In this document: piece after piece, positions 41,150-51,072 of the stretch
Layout: every line of letters starts with the position of its first letter
Position numbering within the stretch: the stretch's first letter is position 1
Source: Globisporangium splendens
Lineage: Eukaryota > Oomycota > Peronosporomycetes > Pythiales > Pythiaceae
Direction: 5' to 3'
DNA length: 64,000 bases
Assembly (NCBI GenBank): GCA_006386115.1
Contig: VFIW01000083.1
Coordinates: forward strand, 62,001-126,000
The notes under the pieces: generated by a model
What the model saw: only the letters and a program-made list of their open reading frames with translations
What the model was told of the DNA's origin: nothing
The model's database searches: none
Made by a program: the position numbers and the translations under genes

Positions 41150-41275
41150 GTGTGGTTGCGAGATTACAGAGAGGAGTCCCGTTCGAGGATAAACGCCGAG
41201 TTCCCATGCACCGAGGCGCGCATGACCGAGTTTGTAAACACGCTCTTGGAATTAGAGATTTCCTTTGTTGCCATA
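41150..41275 (+). pseudogene. Metallophosphoesterase remnant, N-terminal region
   Basis: PCTEARMTEFVNTLLELE in the plus frame matches LCTEALTTEFVNALLDLE of the intact plus-strand paralogue (51073-52341). Homology fades after about 41270 before the expected GDN motif. It is a fragment only. Confidence 0.7.
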
Positions 41276-41481
41276 CTACCAGGAGGGGCTTTATCCTGGT
41301 CTCTATCCTGCATAGACAGGACGTTAAAACGTTTTCGGTGAGATGCTTTATTCCCTCACAGGGAGCGAGGCTGCGGAGTGCATGATGCGGTTCATGAGCT
41401 GGAAGAGGGCTCGCATTCGGACAGTTCTACGATTATAGGTACAAAACTTTATTACTAACCATTAATGTCGTCTTCCGCAGA

Positions 41482-42861
41482 CTATTGTCGCCTGAAATGC
41501 AAAGCCACGAGGACACACACTAATGAGGTCCACCGCACCCAGAGAGAAGGACTGGCATTCGTTGCACCACTTGCTACTAGACCCTCCTTCACTGTCTTGC
41601 TCTCCGTGAACAGCACTTCTTCTTGATACCTCTCGTCGAGGTGACCATACAAACGCTTCCAACTCGTGATTGTGCGCTCGTTAGCGCTATTCACGGTCCA
41701 CTCGATCACACGAGCGCGGCGTGAGAAATCTTTGTCACCGTACGCCTGTCCAAAACCCGTACCTCCTGCATAACAGAGCTGGATACCTCGTCGCCGGTAG
41801 CAATATTCGTTCTTGTGGTCGTGACCCGAGAACGTCGCTTTCACTTCACCTCTTCGGGTGAGCGTCGAGAACAACGTCGATGGAACGCTCGACGACGAAA
41901 CTCCCTCGTTCATCTCGCCCGTTCGCCACCAGTACTCAAGTGCTCCTTGCGCGTGTTCTTGGAGCGGGATGTGGAAGAACATCACGGCAGCCAACGGACG
42001 CAGAGTACCAGACTCCTCCTGAGCTTCTCTCGATAGATTCATGTAGTACTCGACTTGGCTCGGGTGGATCCAATCGTAAATGGTGGACACGACTTCGGGG
42101 TGACGAGTTTTGTTTGGATGGCTACCAGAGTCCAAAAAGTACATGTGGAACACGTTGTCTGTGGCATTCCCCCATGGACCGTCCACGGGTGCCTGCACGC
42201 TCAACCGGTAGTTGCCGACCCCATCGATCGTCAACGGACCACGCTCCGTGTACGAGTAGTTCTTCTCCATAACCAACCGGAGTGCTTCTTCTCTTGGGAA
42301 CCCGTTGTCATCGTCATGGTTGCCGAGGATGACTGCGTATGGGATCTTGCGAGCTTCGACACGCTCTGTGAAGGCGTCTACAGCTGCCCGACGATTCTTC
42401 ACCTCGGAAACCTCAACGTTGTCACCGGAGAACACGACCAGATCAGGCTTCTCTACGTCCAGCAACTCGTCCATGAATGGCTTCATCAAGGCTTCGGTGC
42501 AGCGTTCAGCGGTAAAACCACGAGGTGCGTCTCTGCAGGGGAAGTTTGGATCTCCAGTGTAATGCAGATCTGCGAGCTGCAGGATCTTGAACGTCAGACG
42601 CGGCGATGAAGGAGCCGAGGAGTCTGCGAGGGTCGGGAGAATCGCCACATCAGCATCAGTTACCACACGCGCAACGAGGGGTGGCTTCTGCCGTGTTGGA
42701 GGCTGGACAGTGGCAGCAACGTGGGGTCTTCGGGAAGCGTGTGCTGCTCTTGAGGGAGTGCCTATCGTAGGCGGAGGCTGCCAGATCAGCCCCTGCAGCC
42801 CATACAGCAGGACGACGAAAAGCACCAAAAGCGGGGCCTTGCGATCGTATCGTCGGTCCAT
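41482..42861 (-). CDS. Secreted/membrane calcineurin-like metallophosphoesterase, copy 1
   Basis: 459 aa, intronless, ATG 42861 (MDRRYDRKAP). An N-terminal signal anchor (residues about 10-27, LLVLFVVLLYGLQGLIW) is followed by a Pro-rich linker. The metallophosphoesterase core has the metal-binding motifs in order: LADLHYTGD (about 96-104), FSGDN (about 144-148), LGNHDD (about 179-184), FFHIPLQEH and GHDHKNEYC. It resembles the PAP28/29/Dcr2-type phosphatase family. N-glycosylation sequons are present (NYSY, NLSR, NKTR) and the C-terminus is hydrophobic. The substrate is unknown. About 410 bp in the middle (41951-42360) are identical to copies 2 and 3 although the flanks differ, which suggests gene conversion. 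Confidence 0.88.
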   Translation of the reverse strand: MDRRYDRKAPLLVLFVVLLYGLQGLIWQPPPTIGTPSRAAHASRRPHVAATVQPPTRQKPPLVARVVTDADVAILPTLADSSAPSSPRLTFKILQLADLHYTGDPNFPCRDAPRGFTAERCTEALMKPFMDELLDVEKPDLVVFSGDNVEVSEVKNRRAAVDAFTERVEARKIPYAVILGNHDDDNGFPREEALRLVMEKNYSYTERGPLTIDGVGNYRLSVQAPVDGPWGNATDNVFHMYFLDSGSHPNKTRHPEVVSTIYDWIHPSQVEYYMNLSREAQEESGTLRPLAAVMFFHIPLQEHAQGALEYWWRTGEMNEGVSSSSVPSTLFSTLTRRGEVKATFSGHDHKNEYCYRRRGIQLCYAGGTGFGQAYGDKDFSRRARVIEWTVNSANERTITSWKRLYGHLDERYQEEVLFTESKTVKEGLVASGATNASPSLWVRWTSLVCVLVALHFRRQ

Positions 42862-43574
42862 TGCTCGAGATGTGAGCTTTTGGCTAAAGAGCGTTCAGGA
42901 GCAAATCAGTTGACTGAGATCGAGGACAGATTTGCTGAGACAATTGCTTGGTTTAGTGAGCTATAATCAGTGATTACTAATTTGTTTCTGTGGATCAAGA
43001 TGAGATCTCGTGGAAAGCGAGTGCAAGTTTAGAGAATTGATTGGTAAAGACAGCTAGAGTCATCCGAACTTGAGTTGAAGGATACAGCAACATCCACCCC
43101 TTTTTGGTCATCAAGGCTCCCCACTCAAAATCAGATTCCACTCGAAAGCAAGTTCAAGTTTAGCCAAGATGCACTAATATACACCTTAAGTATTGAAACT
43201 TGATTGAATGAATTTCAGGACATCTACACGTTTCTCTAAATTTGAGGTAGTTCCACAAAGGAGGTATTTTGCAACAATAGGAAAAAAACTGGTGCGAGAG
43301 CAAAATTGACCGACAGAAAAAGGTAGAGGCAAACTTGAAATGCGAGCTTCCGTCTGTGATCCGCCACTCTGCACGCAATGCTTAGAGTAATCGGATGACG
43401 GTGTGCTCCAGATAGTCGACGCCACCAATGATAGGACGGAAAAGCGTGAGTCGGGCATGTCGGTTGAGGCGGCAAAGGGATAAAAGTGGGTTGTGACTTT
43501 CACTTGCCAAGCGAGGAGAGGGCTTATGACAGAGGAAACTGCTCAACCTCATGGTCACAAACTGTTCAACGCAA
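42862..43574. other. Intergenic, upstream of copy 1
   Basis: About 700 bp, AT-richer than the genes. No gene, and no clear Inr/FPR match. Confidence 0.45.
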
Positions 43575-43775
43575 ATGGTTCGTCTTGCCGAGCGCGAGGC
43601 TCATGGAGACGAATGGAGTGAAAGCCTCGTTTGGTGGTCACGAGCATGCCAACGAGAATTGTTCTAAACAAGGTGGGATCGAATCGTGTTTATATGGGTC
43701 GAGCTTAGGTAGCTGCGAGTTTCTTTCGATGAGCTCGCGTGATCGAGTTGATCATCTGGAGCGCTGGATCAGAAG
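43575..43775 (+). pseudogene. Metallophosphoesterase remnant, C-terminal region
   Basis: NGVKASFGGHEHANENCSKQ (plus frame) matches NEVKATFVGHDHVNDYCFNR of the intact plus copy. The metal-binding GHDH is GHEH here. Weaker similarity continues through SSRDRVDHLERW (compare ARRARVIEW). It has no start and decays on both sides. Confidence 0.7.
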
Positions 43776-43999
43776 CTGGGAAGGACACGCTGGTGATTAT
43801 TGGCAGCGCGATCACAGTCGAGACCTGACCAGCATGCGACCTGTTCCGGATAGCAACAGACACCTGTTTGGCATCTGCATTTTTGAACATGCTGTTGATC
43901 AAACAAGTCCAACAGCCAACAAACTGCGATTGGAATGCTGAACGGCAATACCCAGTTAAATATACCATGAAAATCCATCCGATCACTACATATCACCTC

Positions 44000-45379
44000 T
44001 TAAACTCCAACATACGAAATCAGGAAGGCACACAGAAGCGATGTCCACTGATACCAGAGAGAAAACCTAGCGATCGTCGCACCACTTGCCATGAGCCCAA
44101 CCTTCACAGTCTTACTCTCCGTGAACAGCACTTCTTCTTGATACCTCTCGTCGAGGCGACCATACAAACGCTTCCAACTCGTGATTGTGCGCTCGTTATC
44201 ACTGTTGACGCTCCACTCGATCACTCGAGCGCGGCGCGAGAAGTCTTCGCTGCCGTACGCGGCACCAAAACCCGTACCCCCAGCGCAGCAGAGCTGAATG
44301 CCTCGACGACGATAGCAATACGCATTCGTGTGGTCGTGACCCGAGAACGTCGCTTTCACTTCACCTCTTCGGACGAGTGTCGAGAACAACGTCGAAGGTA
44401 CACTAGATGCCGCAACTTTCTCGTTCATCTCGCCCGTTCGCCACCAGTACTCAAGTGCTCCTTGTGCGTGTTCTTGGAGCGGGATGTGGAAGAACATCAC
44501 GGCAGCCAACGGACGCAGAGTACCAGACTCCTCCTGAGCTTCTCTCGATAGATTCATGTAGTACTCGACTTGGCTCGGGTGGATCCAATCGTAAATGGTG
44601 GACACGACTTCGGGGTGACGAGTTTTGTTTGGATGGCTACCAGAGTCCAAAAAGTACATGTGGAACACGTTGTCTGTGGCATTCCCCCATGGACCGTCCA
44701 CGGGTGCCTGCACGCTCAACCGGTAGTTGCCGACCCCATCGATCGTCAACGGACCACGCTCCGTGTACGAGTAGTTCTTCTCCATAACCAACCGGAGTGC
44801 TTCTTCTCTTGGGAACCCGTTGTCATCGTCATGGTTGCCGAGGATGACTGCGTATGGGATCTTGCGAGCTTCGACGCGCATCGTAAAGGCGTCGACGGCG
44901 ACTTGACGATCCGCGACGGTGCTTGCTCCAGCGTTGTCACCGGAGAACACGACCAGATCAGGCTTCTCCACGTCCAGCAAGTCGTCGATGAACGTCGTCA
45001 TCAAGGCTTCGGTGCAGGGTTCCCCGTTGACACTACGAGGCGCGTCGAGGCATGGATAATTTGGATTTCCTGTGAAATGCAAATCTGCGAGCTGCAGGAT
45101 CTTGAACGTCAAGCGAGAGGACGAGGAAGCCAAGGACGCATTGAGGGTTTCGAATGACACCGCATCAGGATCGTTTTCCACACGTGCAACGAGGGGTGGC
45201 TTCGGTTTTGTCTTCTCTATTGTCGAAGCTGACGGTGGAGACTGGTGCGCAGGGGCTTTGTGGAGTCTGGGGGAAGCACCTACTGGAGGTATTGTGACCC
45301 AGATCAGCAGCTGCAGCCCACATAACAGGACCACGAAAACCGCCAGAAGCGGACACTTCTGGTAGTATTGTCGACCCAT
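44000..45379 (-). CDS. Secreted/membrane calcineurin-like metallophosphoesterase, copy 2
   Basis: 459 aa from ATG 45379 (MGRQYYQKCPLLAVFVVLL). The frame is open far upstream, but that part reads through an inverted-repeat element, so the first Met before the signal anchor was chosen. Layout is as in copy 1: signal anchor (about 10-28), Pro/Ser-rich linker, LADLHFTGN, FSGDN, LGNHDDD, FFHIPLQEH, GHDHTNAYC, then a hydrophobic C-terminus. All metal ligands are present. DNA 44021-45203 is almost identical to 48610-49792 of copy 3 (two differences noticed in 1,183 bp), whereas the N-terminal 60 codons and last six residues differ. Expected to hydrolyse phosphoesters outside the cell or in the secretory pathway; substrate unknown. 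Confidence 0.88.
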   Translation of the reverse strand: MGRQYYQKCPLLAVFVVLLCGLQLLIWVTIPPVGASPRLHKAPAHQSPPSASTIEKTKPKPPLVARVENDPDAVSFETLNASLASSSSRLTFKILQLADLHFTGNPNYPCLDAPRSVNGEPCTEALMTTFIDDLLDVEKPDLVVFSGDNAGASTVADRQVAVDAFTMRVEARKIPYAVILGNHDDDNGFPREEALRLVMEKNYSYTERGPLTIDGVGNYRLSVQAPVDGPWGNATDNVFHMYFLDSGSHPNKTRHPEVVSTIYDWIHPSQVEYYMNLSREAQEESGTLRPLAAVMFFHIPLQEHAQGALEYWWRTGEMNEKVAASSVPSTLFSTLVRRGEVKATFSGHDHTNAYCYRRRGIQLCCAGGTGFGAAYGSEDFSRRARVIEWSVNSDNERTITSWKRLYGRLDERYQEEVLFTESKTVKVGLMASGATIARFSLWYQWTSLLCAFLISYVGV

Positions 45380-45485
45380 GCTTGCAGCACGCAGAATATT
45401 GTTCAATGAGCGGGGTATCCGTCCGTTCACGTGCAGGTGAAGCGAATTGCGAATCGATGTAGATTCGCGTTTGAAACTGAAAGAT

Positions 45486-45695
45486 GATAAAGAATATATT
45501 GAACTTAAAGTTAAAGATTCCGTGGGGAAGAGAATTGGTGGGTTCTCAGCTATCATATCCTGCCGTAACACAAGCATTCTCACACTTGCGTCGGGTTTTT
45601 CGTAATTTTCTAGTTTTTCTGGCATTTGTAGTTTCTTCGTGTGCCATTTTGTAAATGGCTTTGTTCGTTGTTGTATACGTTTTGGCTGTGCTTTT
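45486..45695 (-). repeat. 210-bp inverted repeat, left arm
   Basis: The reverse complement matches 46919-47128 at roughly 93% by eye, with equal length. The shared core includes a translated string KPFTKWHTKKLQMPEKLE, which may be chance reading of the repeat. Confidence 0.88.
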
Positions 45696-46918
45696 ACGTT
45701 CGAAACTGAAAGGAATCTTTGGTCAAGTGTTTGCCAGTACTGTACTGCACACTCACCCATTGATCAAATCAGCTCATTTACCAAATAAGGGTTCTAAATA
45801 TGATTTTAGTATAAATTGATAAATTGAGAATAGAAAGGTGAAAGTGGACGCTGCTCTCCTTTGCCAGCAAAGAATGCGATCGCGGCAAAAGTTCACTAAG
45901 ATTAAGGAAACAGTATTACGCTGCCTGTTTACTCATGCACGCACGACATGCAGTATGAAGAGCTGCTCACCTTCTTGCTGGATAGACTATGACAGGCAGA
46001 TCGAAAAATGAACGTGGGAGGTTGCCAACTTTGTCGGTTGAACCCTTTTTTATTGAAGTTGTATTATTTACACCCTTATATTGACTAAAGCCCAAAATTG
46101 GAGCCATAATGACAAGCCCCAACCCTTATCAAATTAGATCGGCAGTCCCGCGACTGTCCACACCCTCTGCCCTCATCTTTGGCAAAGTAGACATCTCACT
46201 GCCGTGCCACTGAAGATTTAGTTCCGAGTGAAGCCACTCCTTGTGCGGTGGTAAGGAAGGAAGAAATTATGAACCGAAGCCGGGAGAATGCAGTTAGTTC
46301 AGCATCAAGTTCTTGTGTGAGTAGGGTCAATAGCTACCAGACATAACAATCCAGTTGAGTGCTAGGTTTCTAGAGTTCGTGCGTCAGGATTTAATCGGAT
46401 CGACGGTGCATTTCGCAGCAGCCTGGAGTTGACGTAATTACAACCGAGATCCAGAGCCCTCCCACGCGCAGCTGCTCGCTTTTCCGATGAATCTCCTCTT
46501 TATTACAGTGCTCTGCTTAAATGTACATTTACCGTACAAGGAGCTCAAGGTGCTCGGGATAGAGTACCATCGAGCATTCTCCATTTTTCCCAGTCAAGCT
46601 CAAGCGGTCCAGTTCCAGCCTCAGCGGTCCAGTTTGGACCGGCCCATCCCAGGGAGAGAATCCCTCCTTCTTGGAGGCCCTGGGGTGGTGAGGAATGGAA
46701 TGCACGATCACTATGAGCACGACTACGGACCCTATGTCGCGGTCAATCCGCCACGAAGCACAACTGCGACGCCCACCAGGACGCCGCACTATTACCCGCT
46801 GTTTGCGGCCACCACACCGAGCAGCACAAGACCCCCGGAACAGAGCCCACCGGCTCTGTGACTCGAGACGTGATCGAAGCATCGAAGCGCGATGTTCACC
46901 AGTGCAAGTGAGGCTGAC

Positions 46919-47128
46919 AAAGCACAGCCAAAACATATACAACAACGAACAAAGCCATTTACAAAATGGCACACGAAGAAACTACAAATGCCAGAAAAAC
47001 TAGAAAATTACGAAAACCCGGACACAAGTGTGAGAATGCTTGTGTTACGGCAGGATATGATCGCTGAGAACCCACCAATTCTCTTCCCCGGGGAATCTTA
47101 AACTCTAAGTTCAATAGATTCTTTATCA
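46919..47128 (+). repeat. 210-bp inverted repeat, right arm
   Basis: Partner of 45486-45695. The 1.22 kb between the arms encodes no recognisable transposase. Confidence 0.88.
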
Positions 47129-47741
47129 CCATCAGAGTACCATCGAGCAGAACGACTCTGAAAAGCGTCATAACGTCTAAGCGAACCAAGATGTCAAGCT
47201 ATCCCAAGCAACTGCACTACTGCTATCCGCATGAACCTCGTCGCTTGAAGGTGTAGAAGAGCAAACAGTCTATCCTCCATTTCGAGCCACAAGAATTCTG
47301 ATCGGAAATGGAAGGTATCAAATCTTCCTCCGGTATTTTCATCTTCATGTGATCCCTGTGCTGCACGGGATGAGTTTCACCAAGCTCAGTGGCCCCACTC
47401 TCATCTGACTCGATCGTTTTTAACAGAGACAGACGTGGCTCAAATGGGGGATAGCCTTATTCATCCATCACGCCACACGGGAGAGGCACGTGCCATCCAA
47501 CACAGCTTGCCCTGGGAGATCAATTCTGGATCCATGACCAGATTCAGAGTCTCGATAGCCATTCTATTTACTGCGAACTCGCGGTGATTAAGACCGCAAG
47601 GTTTAAAAGGCTGTAAAAAGAGCAAAACACAGAGGGAGCTTTGTAATATCATCTCTAGCAATGATGTGGTCAAGACGACCCTTTTTGGTGGGGAGAGAGA
47701 ACTCTCATGTTGGCGCGGTCAATACCAACGAACAGTTCTCT

Positions 47742-48395
47742 TATTCAAGATCCCTCCAACTTGCTGACTTTCACTTCACATATATTCGTGCAGAGATGCA
47801 CTATCCACCTCGATAAACCTCACTTGCCTTGCACTGAAGAACTCATGATCCGGTTTGTAATCGCGTTGCTGCACTCATAGAAGCATGATTTAGTCTTGCT
47901 CACAGGCGACAATGTCGAGAGGTTCACGGAAAGCTCATCAAACAACGATCTACACAGTGACACAACGCGGGTAAACTATTCTGCAGGTCGTACACAGACA
48001 TGATCTGATTACCAGCCAGAAAATTTACATAGATGCTTGCATGACTCGCACTCTCGGTTCTTTCAAACTTTCGTGCTCGGGATACGATTTATGAATTCTG
48101 GCGAGTGTTGCGTACTCCGCTCAGTAAACCTCGGTCGCTGGACCCGCGTACGCAGATCAGGAGGCCCACCCTCTCTTCGCCCGCTTTGCTCGCTCAGGGA
48201 CGGCGCCTTGCCCACTCCTTTCTGCTTCCCCTCAGTTTCTTCACTCAACCTGTTGAAAAATACCCGACTGGAAATCAGACTGTGTCTGTGTACGTCCCGT
48301 TTAATTATCTACCACAACGCGTGCAATATCGCAAGGTTTGATTTTTCCAATAGTGCTTGGCAATCATGACGACGACAAGGTGTTTTCTTGCGACA
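47742..48395 (+). pseudogene. Decayed metallophosphoesterase, plus strand, with insertion
   Basis: Three blocks in correct order match the intact plus copy. The first, at about 47755-47800, is LLTFTS/LADFHFT-like (compare LADLHLTGD). The second, at 47826-47950, carries LPCTEELM, then RFVIALLHS, an in-frame stop, LLTGDNVERFTE. The third, at 48350-48380, is VLGNHDDDKVF (compare VFGNHDDENGF). The distance between the second and third blocks is about 260 bp longer than expected, so extra DNA has entered. It is clearly non-functional. Confidence 0.75.
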
Positions 48396-48588
48396 GCCTC
48401 GCGTGATCTCGGCTGCAGCTTCACTGTGGCTGACTTTTTGACAAGAGAGCCAATTTGGTATGCAGCAGAGCATAGGTAGAAAGATATCCCCAAAAAGGGG
48501 ATGGTGCTAGAATGTGTCGTACATCATTCAAAATGTAATCATAAAAAACATGTTATAAAGTGTCCACTTTGAGAACGACAGTAGACTA

Positions 48589-49935
48589 CTACCCTGAGAA
48601 ATGCAAAGCCAGGAAAGCACACAGAAGCGATGTCCACTGATACCAGAGAGAAAACCTAGCGATCGTCGCACCACTTGCCATGAGCCCAACCTTCACAGTC
48701 TTACTCTCCGTGAACAGCACTTCTTCTTGATACCTCTCGTCGAGGCGACCATACAAACGCTTCCAACTCGTGATTGTGCGCTCGTTATCACTGTTGACGC
48801 TCCACTCGATCACTCGAGCGCGGCGCGAGAAGTCTTCGCTGCCGTACGCGGCACCAAAACCCGTACCCCCAGCGCAGCAGAGCTGAATGCCTCGACGACG
48901 ATAGCAATACGCATTCGTGTGGTCGTGACCCGAGAACGTCGCTTTCACTTCACCTCTTCGGACGAGTGTCGAGAACAACGTCGAAGGTACACTAGATGCC
49001 GCAACTTTCTCGTTCATCTCGCCCGTTCGCCACCAGTACTCAAGTGCTCCTTGTGCGTGTTCTTGGAGCGGGATGTGGAAGAACATCACGGCAGCCAACG
49101 GACGCAGAGTACCAGACTCCTCCTGAACTTCTCTCGATAGATTCATGTAGTACTCGACTTGGCTCGGGTGGATCCAATCGTAAATGGTGGACACGACTTC
49201 GGGGTGACGAGTTTTGTTTGGATGGCTACCAGAGTCCAAAAAGTACATGTGGAACACGTTGTCTGTGGCATTCCCCCATGGACCGTCCACGGGTGCCTGC
49301 ACGCTCAACCGGTAGTTGCCGACCCCATCGATCGTCAACGGACCACGCTCCGTGTACGAGTAGTTCTTCTCCATAACCAACCGGAGTGCTTCTTCTCTTG
49401 GGAACCCGTTGTCATCGTCATGGTTGCCGAGGATGACTGCGTATGGGATCTTGCGAGCTTCGACGCGCATCGTAAAGGCGTCGACGGCGACTTGACGATC
49501 CGCGACGGTGCTTGCTCCAGCGTTGTCACCGGAGAACACGACCAGATCAGGCTTCTCCACGTCCAGCAAGTCGTCGATGAACGTCGTCATCAAGGCTTCG
49601 GTGCAGGGTTCCCCGTTGACACTACGAGGCGCGTCGAGGCATGGATAATTTGGATTTCCTGTGAAATGCAAATCTGCGAGCTGCAGGATCTTGAACGTCA
49701 AGCGAGAGGACGAGGAAGCCAAGGACGCATTGAGGGTTTCGAATGACACCGCATCAGGATCGTTTTCCACACGTGCAACGAGGGGTGGCTTCTGCTGAGG
49801 AGACTGAATCGTGGAATTACTCTCGGGTGTTGGGGAAGTGTCCACTGCGGGCTGAGCAAGGCAGACCAGCTGCTGAAGCCCACAGAATAGGAAGAAGAGC
49901 ACGAAGAGAGACGTGCGGCAGGACCGTCGCCCCAT
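48589..49935 (-). CDS. Secreted/membrane calcineurin-like metallophosphoesterase, copy 3
   Basis: 448 aa from ATG 49935 (MGRRSCRTSLFVLFFLFCGL), which places a signal anchor at the start; upstream in-frame codons lack this logic. The catalytic core is essentially that of copy 2: LADLHFTGN, FSGDN, LGNHDDD, FFHIPLQEH, GHDHTNAYC. Only one amino-acid difference was noticed in the shared block (Val for Ala before QEESGTL). The linker between anchor and core is unique (Pro/Ser/Thr-rich), and the C-terminus is a short hydrophobic tail (LLCAFLALHFSG). The conserved core with variable ends argues for a recent conversion or duplication limited to the enzyme domain. Confidence 0.88.
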   Translation of the reverse strand: MGRRSCRTSLFVLFFLFCGLQQLVCLAQPAVDTSPTPESNSTIQSPQQKPPLVARVENDPDAVSFETLNASLASSSSRLTFKILQLADLHFTGNPNYPCLDAPRSVNGEPCTEALMTTFIDDLLDVEKPDLVVFSGDNAGASTVADRQVAVDAFTMRVEARKIPYAVILGNHDDDNGFPREEALRLVMEKNYSYTERGPLTIDGVGNYRLSVQAPVDGPWGNATDNVFHMYFLDSGSHPNKTRHPEVVSTIYDWIHPSQVEYYMNLSREVQEESGTLRPLAAVMFFHIPLQEHAQGALEYWWRTGEMNEKVAASSVPSTLFSTLVRRGEVKATFSGHDHTNAYCYRRRGIQLCCAGGTGFGAAYGSEDFSRRARVIEWSVNSDNERTITSWKRLYGRLDERYQEEVLFTESKTVKVGLMASGATIARFSLWYQWTSLLCAFLALHFSG

Positions 49936-51072
49936 TCTGCAAGACGCGGGATTTTGTTTAATGCGGAGGGAGTGCTCGGTTGAACGCATTGCTGAAGCAG
50001 ACTCACCAAGACCAAGTTCTCGAAACGAAGCTCTAAGATGGCCGAGTTGTTGGGGCTACAGCAGTACATTCGAGCGTACTGATCACGCTTAGGATCGTTT
50101 GGTTACACCGAAGTGAGCCATTTGCTCTTCAGTCCATTGAAAGTTTCTGTGGATCCTTTAAATCTTCTGCACGATCGTTTCATCAGTCTCTTCACCTGTT
50201 TAGCAGTGCGACACAAGGACTAGAGCAATCCGCGATATGACGTTATGGTCGAGACTGCAATGATAGTATGGAAGAGATGGAATTCAGCGACTCTTAATCA
50301 AAATGAGCTCCTATTTCGGATCGTTTTTGTTAAATAAGCCAGATTAGGAACCACATGGATAAGTGTGATGTGAAGAAAAACGACAACAGAGACGGCAAAA
50401 CCAGCAATGTGAACTCGAAGTACAACTACTTTTCAAGCACAAATGCCTGTGGCGTCAGCACACAGTCCGCTCGCCGCTGCTGTACACTAAAGCAGGCGCA
50501 TCCGAGTTTGATTTAATGTGGATTACCATACTTTCCAAATTGACCCCTATTTATGTTAAGTAGAGATATTCCACCCTTATACTGCTTGAAATCATAAAGG
50601 ATCCGTGACTAAAAACCACAACCCTTGCATTGTCGTTTATCAGCACCACAGTTTCTGAATACCTTGATCTTTAGAATCAAAACCAGTGACAAACTGCGGA
50701 CGTGGTGCTCCTTTCTTTCCAGCTGCAAAGTGTGTTTTTGAACCGCATCCTTAGCACCACCGCATTGTACGCATCATAGCCATCGTGTCCTGAAAAAGCA
50801 TCCAGCGCTCAGTGGTTCCAACGTCTCAGCTATTCAGGATGGAGTCGCGAGTGAAGAGACACTCCTGATGCAATGGAAAAACATATTGCAATGAGAGATC
50901 GGAGTCTGGATTGGCAAACAAGGCAACTCTTGTGGGTAGGGTCGCTAACCGCCAGATTACGGCATGGAACCAGTCAAGTGCGGCGGTTTGATATTTATGC
51001 TTCGCTTGGCTTCATTGACGACGCACATTATCATTTCACAACGTGCAACGGACTACTCAAGAGGCTTCAGAG
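49936..51072. other. Divergent intergenic region between copies 3 and 4
   Basis: 1.14 kb with the 5' regions of the minus copy 3 and plus copy 4. AT-rich; no gene. Around 50560-50640 the strings cacccttata and caacccttgc loosely resemble 46070-46130, perhaps old shared flanking DNA. Confidence 0.4.

Larger units (their letters stand above)
45380..48588. other. 3.2-kb region between copies 2 and 3: repeats and remnants
   Basis: Contains the two arms of a 210-bp inverted repeat and a decayed plus-strand metallophosphoesterase (47742-48395). A 124-codon plus frame at 46487-46861 is Pro/Thr-rich and not convincing as a gene. The remainder shows nothing recognisable. Confidence 0.5.

Noticed and set aside
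45400..45760. Extending phosphoesterase copy 2 to the upstream in-frame start (586 aa)
   Set aside because: The extension reads through the 210-bp inverted repeat and would bury the signal anchor; the ATG at 45379 matches the other copies.
46487..46861. 124-codon plus-strand ORF with a hydrophobic start
   Set aside because: After a hydrophobic start the sequence is Pro/Thr-rich, low-complexity and lies beside a repeat arm; no homologue recognised.
46050..50640. Similarity of 46050-46130 to 50560-50640 (cacccttata ... caaccctt)
   Set aside because: Only short strings match by eye; too weak to call a repeat without alignment.
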